Source of the DNA: Onchidella celtica
Lineage: Eukaryota > Mollusca > Gastropoda > Systellommatophora > Onchidiidae
Direction of reading: 5' to 3'
Length of the DNA stretch: 64,000 nt
NCBI GenBank assembly: GCA_963931925.1
Contig: OZ007573.1
Span: forward strand, 37,108,796-37,172,795
Of the stretch, positions 1 to 12,357 are shown one piece after another. The notes under the pieces were generated by a model, which worked only from the letters and a program-made list of their open reading frames with translations, made no database searches and was not told the origin of the DNA. Position numbers and translations under genes: made by a program. Positions within the stretch are counted from its first letter, which is position 1; each line of letters begins with the position of its first letter.

Positions 1-393
1 TCCTTCCATCTTCTTCCTGGTCGTCCTTCCATCTTCTTCCTGGTCCTCCTTCCATCTTCTTCCTGGTCGTCCTTCCATCTTCTTCCTGGTCGTCCTTCCA
101 TCTTCTTCCTGGTCGTCCTTCCATCTTCTTCCTGGTCGTCCTTCCATCTTCTTCCTGGTCGTCCTTCCATCTTCTTCCTGGTCGTCCTTCCATCTTCTTC
201 CTGGTCGTCCTTCCATCTTCTTCCTGGTCGTCCTTCCATCTTCTTCCTGGTCGTCCTTCCATCTTCTTCCTGGTCGTCCTTCCATCTTCTTCCTGGTCGT
301 CCTTCCATCTTCTTCCTGGTCGTCCTTCCATCTTCTTCCTGGTCGTCCTTCCATCTTCTTCCTGGTCTTCCTTCCATCTTCTTCCTGGTCCTC
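1..393. repeat. 23-bp minisatellite array, about 17 copies
   Basis: Head-to-tail copies of a 23-bp unit containing CCATCTTCTTCCTGG run from the window edge, so the array probably continues to the left. Units are nearly identical; single changes appear near 45, 367 and 390 (GTCG to GTCC or GTCT). The + strand is pure pyrimidine apart from the ATC and GG steps. No open frame of note or spacer structure is seen; this is a simple minisatellite. Confidence 0.97.
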
Positions 394-919
394 CTCTTGT
401 ACTTTTTCCTGTCCTTGGCTGCCATTCAGTGCAGCGTTTTGTCCATCTATTGTCATTCATCCTCCCCACGTCTCCGGCCTATTTCCACTTTTTGTTGTAG
501 CATGCATTCCACTTCGTCTTTTAGTTTTGTTTGTTTGCGTATGTCAGCGTAGGGGATTCTATCTTGCAGTCTGATGTTAAGCATTTTTCTTTCCATTGCC
601 CTCTGGGTAGTTCTTAGTTTATTTGTGAGCTGTTTTGTGATCGGCCATGTTTGACAACAATAATGTAACCGTTGGAAGAATGCATTGATTGAATACGCCT
701 ATTATTTTACTACAGCTTAAAGTTTGTCTTAGAATCCCAAACTATACTATGACAATATGATACTTTGCCACATGTCCTGTATTGCACAAAGCCGCAAGTC
801 ATTTTCAGGAATAACTTTAAACTGTCTATTGCAAGAGAACAGCTTAACTCACTGCTGGAGACATGTCTGCAGTCTTCATGAGATCTCCAGTGATGTCATG
901 ATCTCTAAATGATAGAGAA
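394..919. other. Intergenic, no gene seen
   Basis: AT-rich single-copy-looking sequence with no long reading frame, no tRNA-like boxes and no recognisable element. It separates the minisatellite from the palindromic repeat end at 920. Confidence 0.6.
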
Positions 920-1325
920 CCGGTGTAGCAGGCCAATTTATACCCCTGCCAGTCTATACATGGAGTTAAAGTGGCCTAGCCTATTTTATACCCCAGGGTA
1001 CGTTCTGGGCTAGGCCAGTTTATACCCCGGGGCATACTTTGGGCGAGGCCAAACTATACCCCTCCTCCCCCCAAGTCCAGATTATACCCCCTATTTTTTT
1101 CTTTAAACAAGTCAAGACCACAGTATATTTCAACCTTAGTTTAAATTGTTCACTATCATTGTCATCAGGTACCGGTATCATATAAAAGTATACATTCTTG
1201 ACTCTTGTAAAGTAAGATATATTTAAGGGGAAATAAACATGCATTAAAAAGCAATGATAATATTAAAAGGATTGAAACTCCATTCAAACTGATATGATTA
1301 GACTTTAACACTCATTTTTATCTGT
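920..1325. repeat. Terminal-repeat unit with GTATAA palindromes (copy 1)
   Basis: The block opens with CCGGTGTAGCAGGCC and holds several alternating copies of the motif GGCCTAGCC...TATACCCC in both orientations, then an AT-rich stretch to about 1325. The same opening, motif set and AT-rich stretch recur, inverted, at 22870-23258, and the opening and motifs at 19940-20195. Similarity continues beyond the palindromes (CTTTAAACAAGTCA, GACTTTAACACTCAT), so this is one end of a mobile repeat rather than simple sequence. An extra motif copy lies at 1447-1507. No matching second end was found nearby, so this copy looks truncated or rearranged. Confidence 0.7.
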
Positions 1326-1510
1326 AACGGCTGGTATTATTATTGGTTATTGTTTTTTTTTTGTTATTTTATAATGATTGTCCATGAGTAAAATATGCGT
1401 TGTATATGTATCTTTTTTGTTTGACATACACTGGCCTGTTGTTACAAGGGTTAAAGTGGCCTGGCCTATTTTATACCCCCCCCCCCCCTAAGTCCAGGTT
1501 ATACCCCTGC

Positions 1511-4500
1511 ATTGAGACACGCAAAATATTCAACATTCAGTTTTTATTTTATTTCATAATTTCACACGCTTGACATCTTTATTCACTATACATGTGTAAT
1601 ACGTAACTGCAATCTTTCAAATGTCCTGCAAACTCATCCAGTGGCTTAAACCATGAGCTAAACAAAATGCATACTTTGTACAAATAATCTGTTAACAATT
1701 CAACAACAAAAGTCCCAGGGCTGCTGCGAGTACTTTTCAAGCATTGTTGGAGAGTGGATTGAACATTCTGGTTGATTTGGGCCTTTTGCTAACACATAGA
1801 TCTCTGTGTTGCTGGTCTTGTCTATCTTCTTCTTTGCTCTCTTGGATTGCTGGATTTTGTTGGCCTAGGTCTTATTAGGAATGAAATCACTGGTTGGCTG
1901 GGGAATGTCTGATTGTAATGACCTAGCATCTGAATAGAATTTGAGATTGCGGCTGCGATAAGTGTTACTTAGGACTTAAGACCTTGTCCGTCCTTGCGTT
2001 CCTAGGCTTGACACATCCCTTGCCAAGAGATTTAACAACAGTATACATGTATTTTTGCATACAAAAAATCTCTGAAATGAGTTCATTCTTATGAGTCCGT
2101 TTATTATTTCATCCATTGCTATTAAGTGTATGTCAGTGCCAATCAAACAATACAATGCAAGTTTTACTCATGGGCAACCAACTTCCAAAAATATAATAAC
2201 GAGCATGCAAAAAAAAAATTCAGTTTTTCTGTTGACCAATGGCGCAATCAACGCCACATTACCTACAAATCATGATGTCGGAGGCCTCAAATTTGGACCT
2301 AGGCGAAGATGTGAGTGATGAATGATGTGGATATCATAGGGAATCAGCAAGAACATACAAAAACATACATATGAGCCCTGACAAATGTCGTGGTTGGTGA
2401 AATGTCCGGTATGTTTTTATTTTGTAGTGACGACAAACCTCACTCGGTTGCGGGGGGGGGGGGGGGGGGAGTGGGGAGGGGGCAACTTGAGGCAAATGTA
2501 ACCATTCTGGGGTAAATTTGTTGATTCAGTATTTGCAACTGGGTTCTGTAAAAATTTTCATTTAAATTATGATCTTTTTAAAGATCTGAAAATTTTGTTT
2601 ATAAATAACTGAAATCACATCATGTGCTTTTATTGTCATTGTTGATGTATAATTTGAACTGAAAATAATAACATTAGTAAATACATGTAGTATTTCAAAC
2701 TTTCCCCCTTTTCGTTTGATTTATTAAGATGGGTGTGTAAACTCAAATGACTGAACAAAACTGTGTGGGGGTAAATAATATTTACTGTGGAAAAGTTGTT
2801 TGGGGTAAACAGGATGAAAAAGGTTGGGAACCTCCGACTTAGCTATTGTTTCTCCGCTACTGATAAAAGTGGACTTGGTAAGATAATTCCGTACGGTTCC
2901 TTATTGTGTGCATTTACACAAATTACAGGTTCAGAAAGTTATTTGATAGGAATGTTTCTTATGTAGTTTTATTTTCATTTAGCGACCCTAACAACAGTTG
3001 TAAAATCTGCCTTGTGCTTTGAACATTTTTCTGTCACTGTCGCAATTTCGGATGTTTAGTTCTACAATTCGTCATCCTTCTCACGCATTGGCATATCGAT
3101 GTTATGGTAGGTGGTTTTGAGTCAGATATATCTTCTCACTGCTCAAGGTGAGGTCTACACTCTTTAAACAAGTCATGAATCGATACAATATCTTTCAGAT
3201 TTTTGAAGTTATAAGCAGAGCCTTTTTTTTGGCACATCCATGAATAACAAAAGTGACTTGAACTTTGAAATACTCTCCTGCAAAATGAGAAAATTGTTGA
3301 TACCCGAGTATGTGAGGTGGCCAACGAATTAATTGGAATATATATACATATATTTTATAATTCCATTAATTGTTAAATTGATATCTCAAATAAATCGTGA
3401 CCTGAGAATAAGGATTTAGGTGTGATATTGTAAGTGGGGGAATAACAGGACCTTGTTTTTCTTGGGTCACAAAATCTGTAAATTTGTGGTGTAAATCATT
3501 GTTCTGCTTTTTTCATGTCAGCCAGCTAAATGCTGTCAAAGATCTATGAACGACCATCATGGACCGATGAACCTAATTTCACCCAGAAAGACACCATGGG
3601 CCGGCTACATCTAGATGTACCAAAGAATGCAAGTCTAAAGGGTACTGATTGTGCTTCTTTGCTGCAACATTTTCGCTTGAAAGTTGAATTAAAATGTTTG
3701 CTATTTTCATCCTTAGGGGCAATCAATAAAGTACATAAGCTTGGTTTTGGCATTCTTTAGTCCCCCCCCCCCCTCCCCCCCCCCCTTTGCACTCTTTCAT
3801 ACGCTTGACCTCAGTCAAAAAAAAACAACGACAATGCATCCATCATAGAATGTTAAATGTCGATGATTGAACCTTGCTTGGAAATATTCTATGGCATTTA
3901 CCATGAAGTACATGTTTTTCATTAGTGACAACTGACATGATATAATGTACATTGTAACAATTTAATTTGTTGAACTAAACATAAAACTGAAGTTTTCAAT
4001 TCCTAACCATTGCCGGAAAGAGTACATGTACGAATGCTCACCATAACTCCGCCTCTCCCATATGATTTACTCTTTTTGTATAAGCCCCAAACCTTCCTCC
4101 TCCGAGTTCGCTACTTCATGGTTGTCCCCCATGAGTACTGACCATTCATACTGCTTCATTTTCACTTGATGAATTGAAATTTCTATTTTCATTCTGATCA
4201 AATATTGCAGGCCCAACAATACCTATCCAGTGAGCATGTTTTCAGACATGCCATGTGAAGAGTTTTGTCTTTTTTGTCTTCTGGTACTTGTTTCTGTCTT
4301 TGTGGTTCCTGAATTGTTTTGTAGGTTTATCTTTGGGAAGCATGAAAATGTAAAAAGTTGGAAAATCCACAGATCCGACGCTGGTAAAAGTGGTATATGA
4401 AATTTATATCATTATCGGTGCTGATATCAGCGTTGTTTCGTTGAGTATGATTTGCACTGGCGTGATTTGTTTCGTTTGATGTCTTAATGTCATCGCGGTG

Positions 4501-4892
4501 TGGTCTCGGTGGGGTCTTGTTGTGGTCTCGATATATTCTTGGTGTCGTGTCGGTGTCGATGTATTGGAATCATTTCAGTGGAGTTTTGGCGTCTTGATGT
4601 CTCAGTATTGTTTCCGTTTAGTTTTGGTGTCATCGATGTGGGTTTTCAGCTGAACTTGTTACCATCACACTGTCACAGATACGAGATGCACACATGATGT
4701 TCCTCCTAATTTTTAGTCAGTTTGCGCAAAAATTTCTTTTCAATTTTTTTTCTTCTGTGATTTAAAAAAAAAAGGGCGCACTGAATGCTTGCCCAAACTG
4801 TTGAAATTGCTTCAGAATAAATTTGGCACCAGCCTGTTTCTCATAGCTAATAATATTGATGATACTAAGAACTGGCAAAGTTAAATGTTAAC
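1511..4892. other. Intergenic, repeat fragments and homopolymer runs
   Basis: No gene is supported; the short open frames here are not conserved with anything I know. Blocks at about 1655-1700 and 2085-2200 (CTATTAAGTGTATGTCAGTG, CTCATGGGCAACCAAC) resemble internal sequence of the palindromic-TIR unit at 22010-22150 and 22740-22900, so this stretch is partly the decayed interior of copy 1. A poly-G run at about 2450-2469 and a poly-C run at about 3763-3785 are the other visible features. Confidence 0.5.
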
Positions 4893-4975
4893 CATTAACT
4901 TCCCACCACAAGGGAATTCAACAATTCAAAATCAAGGACCATCACAACTGCCATTACACACTCAAATTACATGTG

Positions 4976-4980
4976 GGTAC
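4976..4980. repeat. Target site duplication GGTAC, left
   Basis: GGTAC directly precedes the LTR at 4981 and is repeated at 5919-5923. A 5-bp duplication is typical of LTR-retrotransposon integrases. Confidence 0.75.
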
Positions 4981-5918
4981 TGTGATGTTTCCACTTTCTC
5001 TCACTAACTTTCTTCTGACACCAGCCGTGATGGGCACGGCACAAACACACTAAACAATCGACTATCTCTCTTCTATAAGTTATAACAAACGATATCTGTA
5101 TTGCTTATATAAATACAATAATTATTAATTCATTCAATAATAATAGGAACATAGGTCATACAATTTCATGTGAATTTCGATGGAATGAAGTTGATGCAAA
5201 TCAGTACATGATAATTAAAAGGCTCCGTAATATTCAATTTCTAGCACATTTTATAAAACACACGGGTACATTCAGCTTAAGGAAACCTCTCCTTTAGGGG
5301 TGTACGGCGCTATCTGGGCACTGGTTCTTCCTCTCTACTCTGGCTTGACTGCGCAGTTAGATCAACAGGTATCGGCAGGTACCAATAGGTCGGGAAACCA
5401 AGAAGCCACGATGTCGTTAATCAAAGGACAAGAAGTTGAGAAGCCAAGAAGGTGTTGTTCTTCCTCCTCACTCAGCAACAGCTCAAATGCCGACAAGATA
5501 CCAAAGATACCACGCTCTGACAAAGGATGTTTGCGGGTTCCCTGACCTTCCCCACTCACAAGACTAGTACAAAGTTACAGTTGCAGTTGTGGTCTCCTCT
5601 TCGGCACGAAGCTGGTGAGTGCTCTCAGCGGTCTGAAGTTGGAAGGAGCGTTCGGGGATTTATACCCAGTCGGGTAGCGTCCCAAGACGCTCACCGAGTG
5701 TACATTAGTTATCCTAATAGCCACCCCCGTCGACTCCACGTCAAATACTATTGAAGCATCTCTACCCCCCAAGCAATTCCCAGGTGATCTGATCGTCAAG
5801 TACGGCGGTCAAGTAAACATTCCCTACTTTCCCCCTCTGGCACACAATAACTCTGTCTCCCCGCCGTCAACTATCTTCCCACGCTATTTATACCTTGCCA
5901 ATCTGTCACCCTGTTACA
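4981..5918. mobile_element. Solo LTR, 938 bp, family distinct from the 35-42 kb element
   Basis: The block begins TGTGATG and ends TTACA, giving TG...CA ends, and is flanked by the same five bases GGTAC on both sides (4976-4980, 5919-5923). It interrupts copy A of the tandem duplication: sequence left of it (CAATTACACACTC type) and right of it (CTCCAAACTGA) both match copy B, which lacks this block. It is much richer in GC than its surroundings. On the minus strand a TATAAATA box lies at about 5885-5892, suggesting the LTR reads leftwards. No internal retroviral genes remain, so it is a solo LTR left by recombination. Confidence 0.75.
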
Positions 5919-8295
5919 GGTACTCCAAACTGATTTTTCAAAATAGAGATTCCTAAAGAGTTTTTTCATTCAATAGAACTTTTAATTCTGTACATTTTGG
6001 TAGCAAATTTATTATGATATCCTCAAAATTAAAGAAATTATGAAGTTTTTAATTTTCAGTCATTGCAACCTCATTTTGCCATGTGTCAGAAGCCATTTTC
6101 AATGGGCTGTAATTCAAGAAACGTCACAGGGTGCTCAAATTTTGACAAAAGCCTGTATATATATAACAAATAGCAATATCATTTTTTATGGGGAGAATTG
6201 AAACATTACAAATAGTCTTTATCAGCACAAAAGTTGCTTCAGAGCAAAAATTGCAAAATTTAAAAAGGGAGACTGAAAAAAAAATAGGGGGGTATTTAAA
6301 AAAAAAAAATCATTAAAGAAATCAATGAATTTGTCTATAAAAGATAAAAGACCACTCAAATTAATCAGAATTAAAATCTCTATTCTCATAACCGATTATG
6401 AAATGCCTTTATTTTTCACAAACTGTGTCAAATGCATTTGAATATCATCACGTAACAAAAACTTTTTAAAAACTTGGCAACTTGCAGGTCCTCTAGATCC
6501 CCGACAATATTTACTAGACTTTATAAAATCAAACGGGCACACAAAAATTTTAGCTGCAATCTTGTGTGAAAATAACATGAATCTTTATCATATTAACAAC
6601 TAAAATTATAACAAATATTTGATTCATAATTATGGGCAATGACAAAGTTGCTGCATCTTTACAAGTGAGAAGAAGCTTGCTATGTCACGATTTTCAGTAT
6701 TATCTACAGAAACTTACAAACTGTTAAAACTTACTCTGTTAATATTTTTTCGTCAAATTTGTTGCTTTTCGTAAGTCTGAGCAGAAGATTAATATCTGAC
6801 CTCAGATTAGATTGCGTGCCTGATTCGTATTGATGGATCGTAATGAAATTTTCATATTTTATGTAGAAAAAAAATGGATTTTTTCAAAATAAACACATAG
6901 GATGCCAGAAATCTCAGTGTGGTTTTACTATGAAATTGAAAAACGACAATTTTCAGAAATTACTCATTTACTGCGACTAGATCAAAGAAATAATACTATT
7001 GTGAATGGCAGCCTCTTCCGCTGAGGGTCCTTATGCTGCTTTGATCAGACACACGAAAGGATTTGTTATGGTGTCGGTGTGTGTGCATGCATGCGTGTGT
7101 GTGTGTGTGAAGTTTGTATGCTGGTAGCAGTGGCAAAATTTTGAGTACCCACATTAACTTCCCACTGCAAGGGGAATAACATTTAACATTTCAAAGACGA
7201 TCACAACTGCAATTACACGCTCCAATCTACTTCAGTCACCCTCCAAAACATCTTTTCATAAAGAAAGATCATTTACCTTCAAGGTGGTAACAAATTTATG
7301 TCCAACCAGGTGGTTAATGCTTAAAAAAATTAAAGAAAATAGAAAAACTACAAATTAATATATTTTTTTCCCCGTAGAAATTTGCAGCATATTTCAGCGT
7401 CGTATTTCATTTTGGTTAAAATGGAAACAGAAGTAAAACTCCCAGTTAACACGTCAACAACCATTCAGACCCAATTATTAATATTATGTTTGGCCCAAAC
7501 GGTTTTTTCTTGCTATATGGTAGTGGGCGATAGGGGAAGTTAATGGTTTTGAGTATTGACAGAAATGGCTTGCAAAGATTCTGTAACCACCTTTTGGGTA
7601 AACATGCTTTTGTGCTGATTCGATGTGTGTGTGTGCAATTGCAAACGCACATGGCTTGGAGGGGGGAGAACGACATTGACAGACATGACTCGCACATGCA
7701 GACAAACACACATACACATATATATACAGATGAGATGCACACCTGCACACTAAATGTGACATGACAGATATTGATTTCATTTGTTCCTAATGAAGATTCA
7801 GCTTTTCTGTCAGTGTGAATGAATGAAGATTAGTCTATTCTGTATAGGGTTTTATGCATGTGTACCTGTGCCCACTCCTTGGGCTTATTTTTATCTTCAA
7901 ACTGAGATGTGCGGGGTAGAAAAGTAAGACAGATAGAATTACTGAGACTGTGTGTCTGTGAGTCTCTGAGTTAATTCTCTAAGCACTCCAAACTGATTTT
8001 TCAAAATGGAGATTTCTAAAAGCAATTTATTTCATTGTATAGAATTTTTTATTCCACACATTTTGGCACAAATTTCCTACTAATACTACTACTGTATATC
8101 TTCAAAATTGGAGAAGTTGTGCAATTTTTAATTTTCAATACCGGTAATTACATCTTACTGTGCAATATGCCAGAAAATATTTTCGGAGAGCTGAAAGACA
8201 CATCATAAGACACTCACACTTTGACAAAACAGTCTCTATATCACAAATAATAAACTCAATTTTTAAGGTTTTACATAAATACAATTTTTATTAGC

Positions 8296-8300
8296 ATAAA
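8296..8300. repeat. Target site duplication ATAAA, left
   Basis: ATAAA immediately before the element start at 8301; repeated at 9427-9431. In the undivided copy A the equivalent place reads GCACAAAAGTTG, consistent with an insertion here. Confidence 0.75.
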
Positions 8301-9426
8301 GTAGGTAGCCCAAACTGCCCCCCCCCCCCTAAAGGGGCGAAATCCAGTTTTGGCATAATTTTAGGCCAACATTACAAGTAGGTAGACCAAACTGCCCTGC
8401 TAAAGGGTAGAAAACCCGTTTTGGCATAATCTTAGGCCAGTATTAAAAGGCTACTACTGCTGTGTGTTTACGTAAAGCGGCATGCGTCCTACATCAAAAT
8501 AAAGTTCAATTCTTCCTCTGTCAAAATATAAATATACTGTCTTTTGTATTGTTTAATGTGTAGCTGTGTGTTTTTATTGCTTGAACAAGACATAGTCTTG
8601 CCGTTTTCCCCCTGTGGCGCAAGTACCTATTTAACCCCCTCACAACAAAGGGTCACAGAGCGTCGCCCCAATGTAGCGCACATGTTTGAAAATAACCCAC
8701 ACACAAAGGTTTAATGAGGTTTAATTCAATGTATATGTCATATATAGCGTTTTGACTTGAAATTCCTTTAAAAATCGTTTGTTGAAAAGCTTATTGACTG
8801 AGAAAATGGCGGAAACATTAACAGATCAGGGTTAAAATTATTCGCAAATGAACTTCAGCCTTTGTATTGTAAGGGTGGGCCAAAGTCAGACATGGGGCAT
8901 GTTTCGGTGCCAAGCGCTGACTGTTTATAAACCCACCCAATGTTTAATTTTGTCACATTTGTCTGACACTCAGTGCTAAGTCAATGGTGACACAGTTGAC
9001 CTCCTTTTCAATTAAAAAAAAACCAACAACATTATTTTGTCTCCCTTGCAAGAGTTGGCAAAAAAATGACGTCCGATGAAATCTGATGACTAAAAAAAAG
9101 TAAAATAAGATGCTTGTATTACATCTGTACCCCTCGAAAAAAAAGTCGAGCGTAGTATACAACCTTTGACCTGGAAACTGAGAATTTTCAATGCTGTGAC
9201 TCAATAAACCGTCATTTTCTGGGCAATCAAAGTTGGACTATCATGTAATTTGCAAAAGGTAGCAAATTTGAGTTGTTTTTTCACTTTTGAAAATGTCATA
9301 ACTTTCAAAGCCTTTAAGCCAGAATAATAAATTTGGTGTCAGGATTCTTGGAAAAGCAAGCTCCGTCAGATTAGACAATAACTGGTGAGTTATGATAAAA
9401 AGTAAAAATCAGTTTGGACTACCTAC
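8301..9426. mobile_element. Non-autonomous TIR element, 1126 bp
   Basis: The ends are 17-bp inverted repeats, GTAGGTAGCCCAAACTG at the left and CAGTTTGGACTACCTAC at the right, with one mismatch, flanked by perfect 5-bp duplications ATAAA. The insertion splits copy B of the tandem duplication exactly. The left end is present twice in tandem: positions 8301-8376 and 8379-8452 are about 75-bp repeats, each starting GTAGGTAG and containing GTTTTGGCATAAT. No transposase frame is present. I cannot assign a superfamily: the 5-bp duplication excludes the usual hAT, piggyBac and Harbinger lengths. Confidence 0.75.
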
Positions 9427-10240
9427 ATAAAGGTGATTTTGGAGCAAATATTGCAAAATTTATAAAGGGAGACAAAAAAGTGAACTTTTGGCAATTTTCG
9501 AAATAATCACAAATAAAAAATAAAAAAAAGAATTTGCCTACAAAGATAAAAGACCACTAAAATTAATAGGAATTAAAAAATCTATTCCCATAAGGGGATA
9601 TGAAGTGCCTTAAACATTCACATGTATACTGTGTCAAATACATAAATTTGAATATCATCAGGTAACAAAATTTTAAAAAAAACAACTTGACAACTTGTAG
9701 ATCTTCTAGGTCACCGACAATGTTGACTAAAGTCTATTTATAAAACTAATGAAAATGGACACACAAAAATTCTAGCTGCAACCTTATGTGAAAATAAAAT
9801 ACATCTTTATATTGGCAAATAATATTACAATGCATAACATTAATAACAACCATTTGATAATAATTATGGGCAATAATGAAGATGCTGTATGTCTTACTAG
9901 TGAGAGGACGTTTTCTACCTTTATCACTTACTCAGTATTGTCATTATTAACTATCTGTCGTAGCATTAATAAACTGACAAACAAAAGTAACACTGTTAGT
10001 TTTAACAAACTCATTGCTTTTGATCAAGTTGAGCAGAAAATGAACTTCTGACTTCAGATTAGCTTGCATGCCTAATCCAGCAGATGACTATAGTGAAGTT
10101 TTTATATTTTATGTAAAAAGGATATTCTTTAAAATAAACATGTAACATGCCAGAAATCTCACTGTAAGCTTTTTTTTTTTTTTTTAATTTACTCAATTAC
10201 TACCACTAGTAATTTCCAATTTGTGTGCTGGCAGTGATGG

Positions 10241-10965
10241 CAAAAGCCAGATCGGAGTACATAATACAACGCTAAAACAACTCAGTTATGGTACTGATGC
10301 ACGATAGGTTTCTTACTTTATGGCTGCACATTATGCCAGATTTTCACTTAATTTTCTTAGGCAGAGTTCCTGCAACTCTTTAAGAAATTCTTTCCAGGGG
10401 TTTTCAAAGGGTAAAATATTAAATTACAGGGCTACTTAAAGGTCGGAAAATAAGAAAAAAATAATAAAAACGGTAACTACTCACCGACTCACTGGAGCTC
10501 TCTCGTGTTCTCTTACATAATACAATACAATTCTCTTGTAAAACATCTTGTCCTTTTGCAGAAAATACATTACATACATGCCTTATTCACTTCTTGAAAA
10601 TATAAATTTTAGGGCTATTCCAGGGGTTTAATAAAAAATTTAAAATTCCGGGGGTTTTCCAGGGGCCCTGGAATTCCAGGGCTGTGTAGGAACCCTGCTT
10701 AGGCCTACTTACATCCCTGTCACACTGTTATGCATATGATGTTTGGGGATTTCAAGTGTTGTCAAGGGAAAAGTTCTCATTTGCAATACTATGCAATCCC
10801 ATACACCAAAGTTTCTGCTATACGATTTCAGAAAGACTCAACTATTGTAAGGTACACATCTTTCTGCAGTCCTCAGTGGGTAACAGTAGACACTGGGCCA
10901 TCGGTTCCGACATGTCGCAAGAAAGGTATTCATGGATTCTCCCTCACACCTGCAGCTGTGCTGAA
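10241..10965. other. Intergenic, no gene seen
   Basis: Moderately AT-rich sequence with several GGGTTTTCCAGGGG-like short repeats around 10390-10690. Two overlapping frames near 10730-11040 run into the LTR at 10966 and show no recognisable domain. Nothing else is seen. Confidence 0.5.
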
Positions 10966-11789
10966 TGTCACAAATCCCAGAGTGGGAGATGTAATAATTA
11001 TGACAAGAAAACAATCACGAACGAACAAGTATAACACTTAACAGAACAACCAAACAGACTCACACATTTATTATATAATAAGATAAGATATCCGTGCAAT
11101 TACATACATTGCAGTACTCAATTCAAATACCATTCAACGGTCAGCATTCCCCACATTCATTCTTCTACGGGTCCACAACCGGATAGTTACTTTCTAACTA
11201 TGCTCTGGCCTCAGCCTCACATCCATATATATATTACTTGCTGGCCTCTCTTATTGGCTCCTGCTCAACCTAATCTCCGTATCTCAATCTCCCCTCGAGG
11301 TCTTAATAGCACATTAATATTTCAATAGCACATTATATTCTCAATGGCACATTAACATCTTAATAGCCCATTAACATCTTAATAACAACGTCCCTGTCTG
11401 TGGCCAGACTGCCACGACTCATGTGCTCCCGCTGTCCTGCGCGACAGCTTCACTCAGGCAGGCCTGTGGGTAGCCTTCTGCCCAACCCCGGCACTAGTCC
11501 GCTCACCGCGGGTGGCTTCTCTGCCCGACCCCGGCACCAGTCATCACTGGAAAACACACAACAATCTCCCGACTGCTCTCTTCACGTCTGTCCCCTTGGA
11601 CTTTCTTAACTTGCAGTGATTTTTCACTACACAAGATTTACCTCATCGCCTTCACTTTACTCACGTCTTGCACGCTTCCACGCCAACTAACAGAAGTCAA
11701 TATAGGTGAGCAGCCTCACTATCCCGTGAGTCAATCCTACACTTCCATGCCCCCGTAATCCTTGAATCTCGCTCACTCCACTCATGACA
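10966..11789 (-). mobile_element. Solo LTR of the gypsy family, 824 bp
   Basis: Starts TGTCACAAATCCCAGAG and ends CACTCATGACA, matching the ends of the 1187-bp LTRs at 35399 and 41406. It is flanked by 5-bp duplications CTGAA (10961-10965 and 11790-11794). It is shorter and clearly more diverged than the intact LTRs, so it is an older insertion that lost its interior by LTR-LTR recombination. Strand is given by analogy with the full element, whose genes read on the minus strand. Confidence 0.85.
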
Positions 11790-11939
11790 CTGAATAAAGA
11801 GGCCACCATACCCACAGAGAAGGTCAAGGACTTGAACAAACTTGAAATTTAGGCTCCTCCAGTATCGCCAGTTTTACGAAACTCTCTCTGAATGATTTGT
11901 CTTTTTTTTAAAACAGAATTTATGCCTCTGTAGAGGCCG

Positions 11940-12357
11940 TTAAAACATGATAAAGTGCATAAAGATTAATAGATTAAAATTTATCCATATCATCCCCCCC
12001 CCCCCACCAGCAACAACAAAATTTGTTATTCATTATTAAATATATATTGTTATTAATAAATATTCAAATATTATTTGAGTTGTGTGTGTGTGAACTGATG
12101 TGAGTTGTGAACTGCTGTGAGTTGTGAACTGTTGTGAGTTGTGAACTGCGCCTAACAGGCTGCGTTACAATTTGCTCTGAGATAGAGAGAGAGAGTGGGC
12201 GAGACAGGGAGAGAGAAAGAAGCAGTGCAGTGTGTTGAGCGCTTCGCAGGCACCTCCATTCTGCTCTGTGGTTGACATGTTGTTTCTGTAAAGCGCATAG
12301 AGCATTTTAAATGGATATGCGCTATATAAATGCTATACATTATTATTATTATTATTA
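11940..12357 (+). mobile_element. SINE 3' portion, 5'-truncated
   Basis: Closely matches 21445-21820, beginning ATTAATAGATTAAAATTT and ending in GCGCTATATAAATGCTATAC followed by (ATT)n. A poly-C run (about 11994-12006) and a short tandem array of a 17-bp unit TGTGAGTTGTGAACTGC (12090-12150) lie inside, as in the second copy, where the array is shorter. The tRNA-like head seen at 21178 is absent here. The ATT-rich tail marks this as the 3' end of a retrotransposed element. Confidence 0.75.

Larger units (their letters stand above)
4893..7149. repeat. Tandem duplication, copy A
   Basis: Non-coding sequence starting near TTAACTTCCCACCACAAGG and ending just before the second start at about 7150. 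Large parts align in order with copy B (7150-10240): for example CTCCAAACTGATTTTTCAAAAT at 5923 and 7987, and the stretch around 6330-6540 with 9520-9740. Divergence looks like roughly one base in five plus many indels, so the duplication is old. Copy A carries a solo LTR at 4981-5918 that copy B lacks. Confidence 0.75.
7150..10240. repeat. Tandem duplication, copy B
   Basis: Second copy of the unit at 4893-7149. It opens with TTAACTTCCCACTGCAAGG, runs through the CTCCAAACTGA block at 7987, is split by a 1126-bp insertion at 8301-9426, then resumes and follows copy A to about 10240 (ATGCCAGAAATCTCA occurs in both). About 765 bp at 7216-7980, including TG/CA-rich sequence near 7620-7740, has no counterpart in copy A. 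No gene is supported. Confidence 0.75.

Noticed and set aside
1..393. CRISPR-like regular repeats
   Set aside because: Units are directly adjacent with no unique spacers; this is a minisatellite in a eukaryotic genome.
1020..1244. 74-codon frame with a counterpart peptide at 22985-23090
   Set aside because: The similarity is explained by the shared terminal repeat DNA; the second copy has stops and neither shows coding features.
7446..7780. Overlapping minus-strand frames of about 100 codons
   Set aside because: Generated by TG/CA-rich low-complexity sequence; no domain.
10730..11041. 103-codon plus-strand frame
   Set aside because: Runs from unique sequence into the LTR at 10966, so it cannot be a conserved gene.
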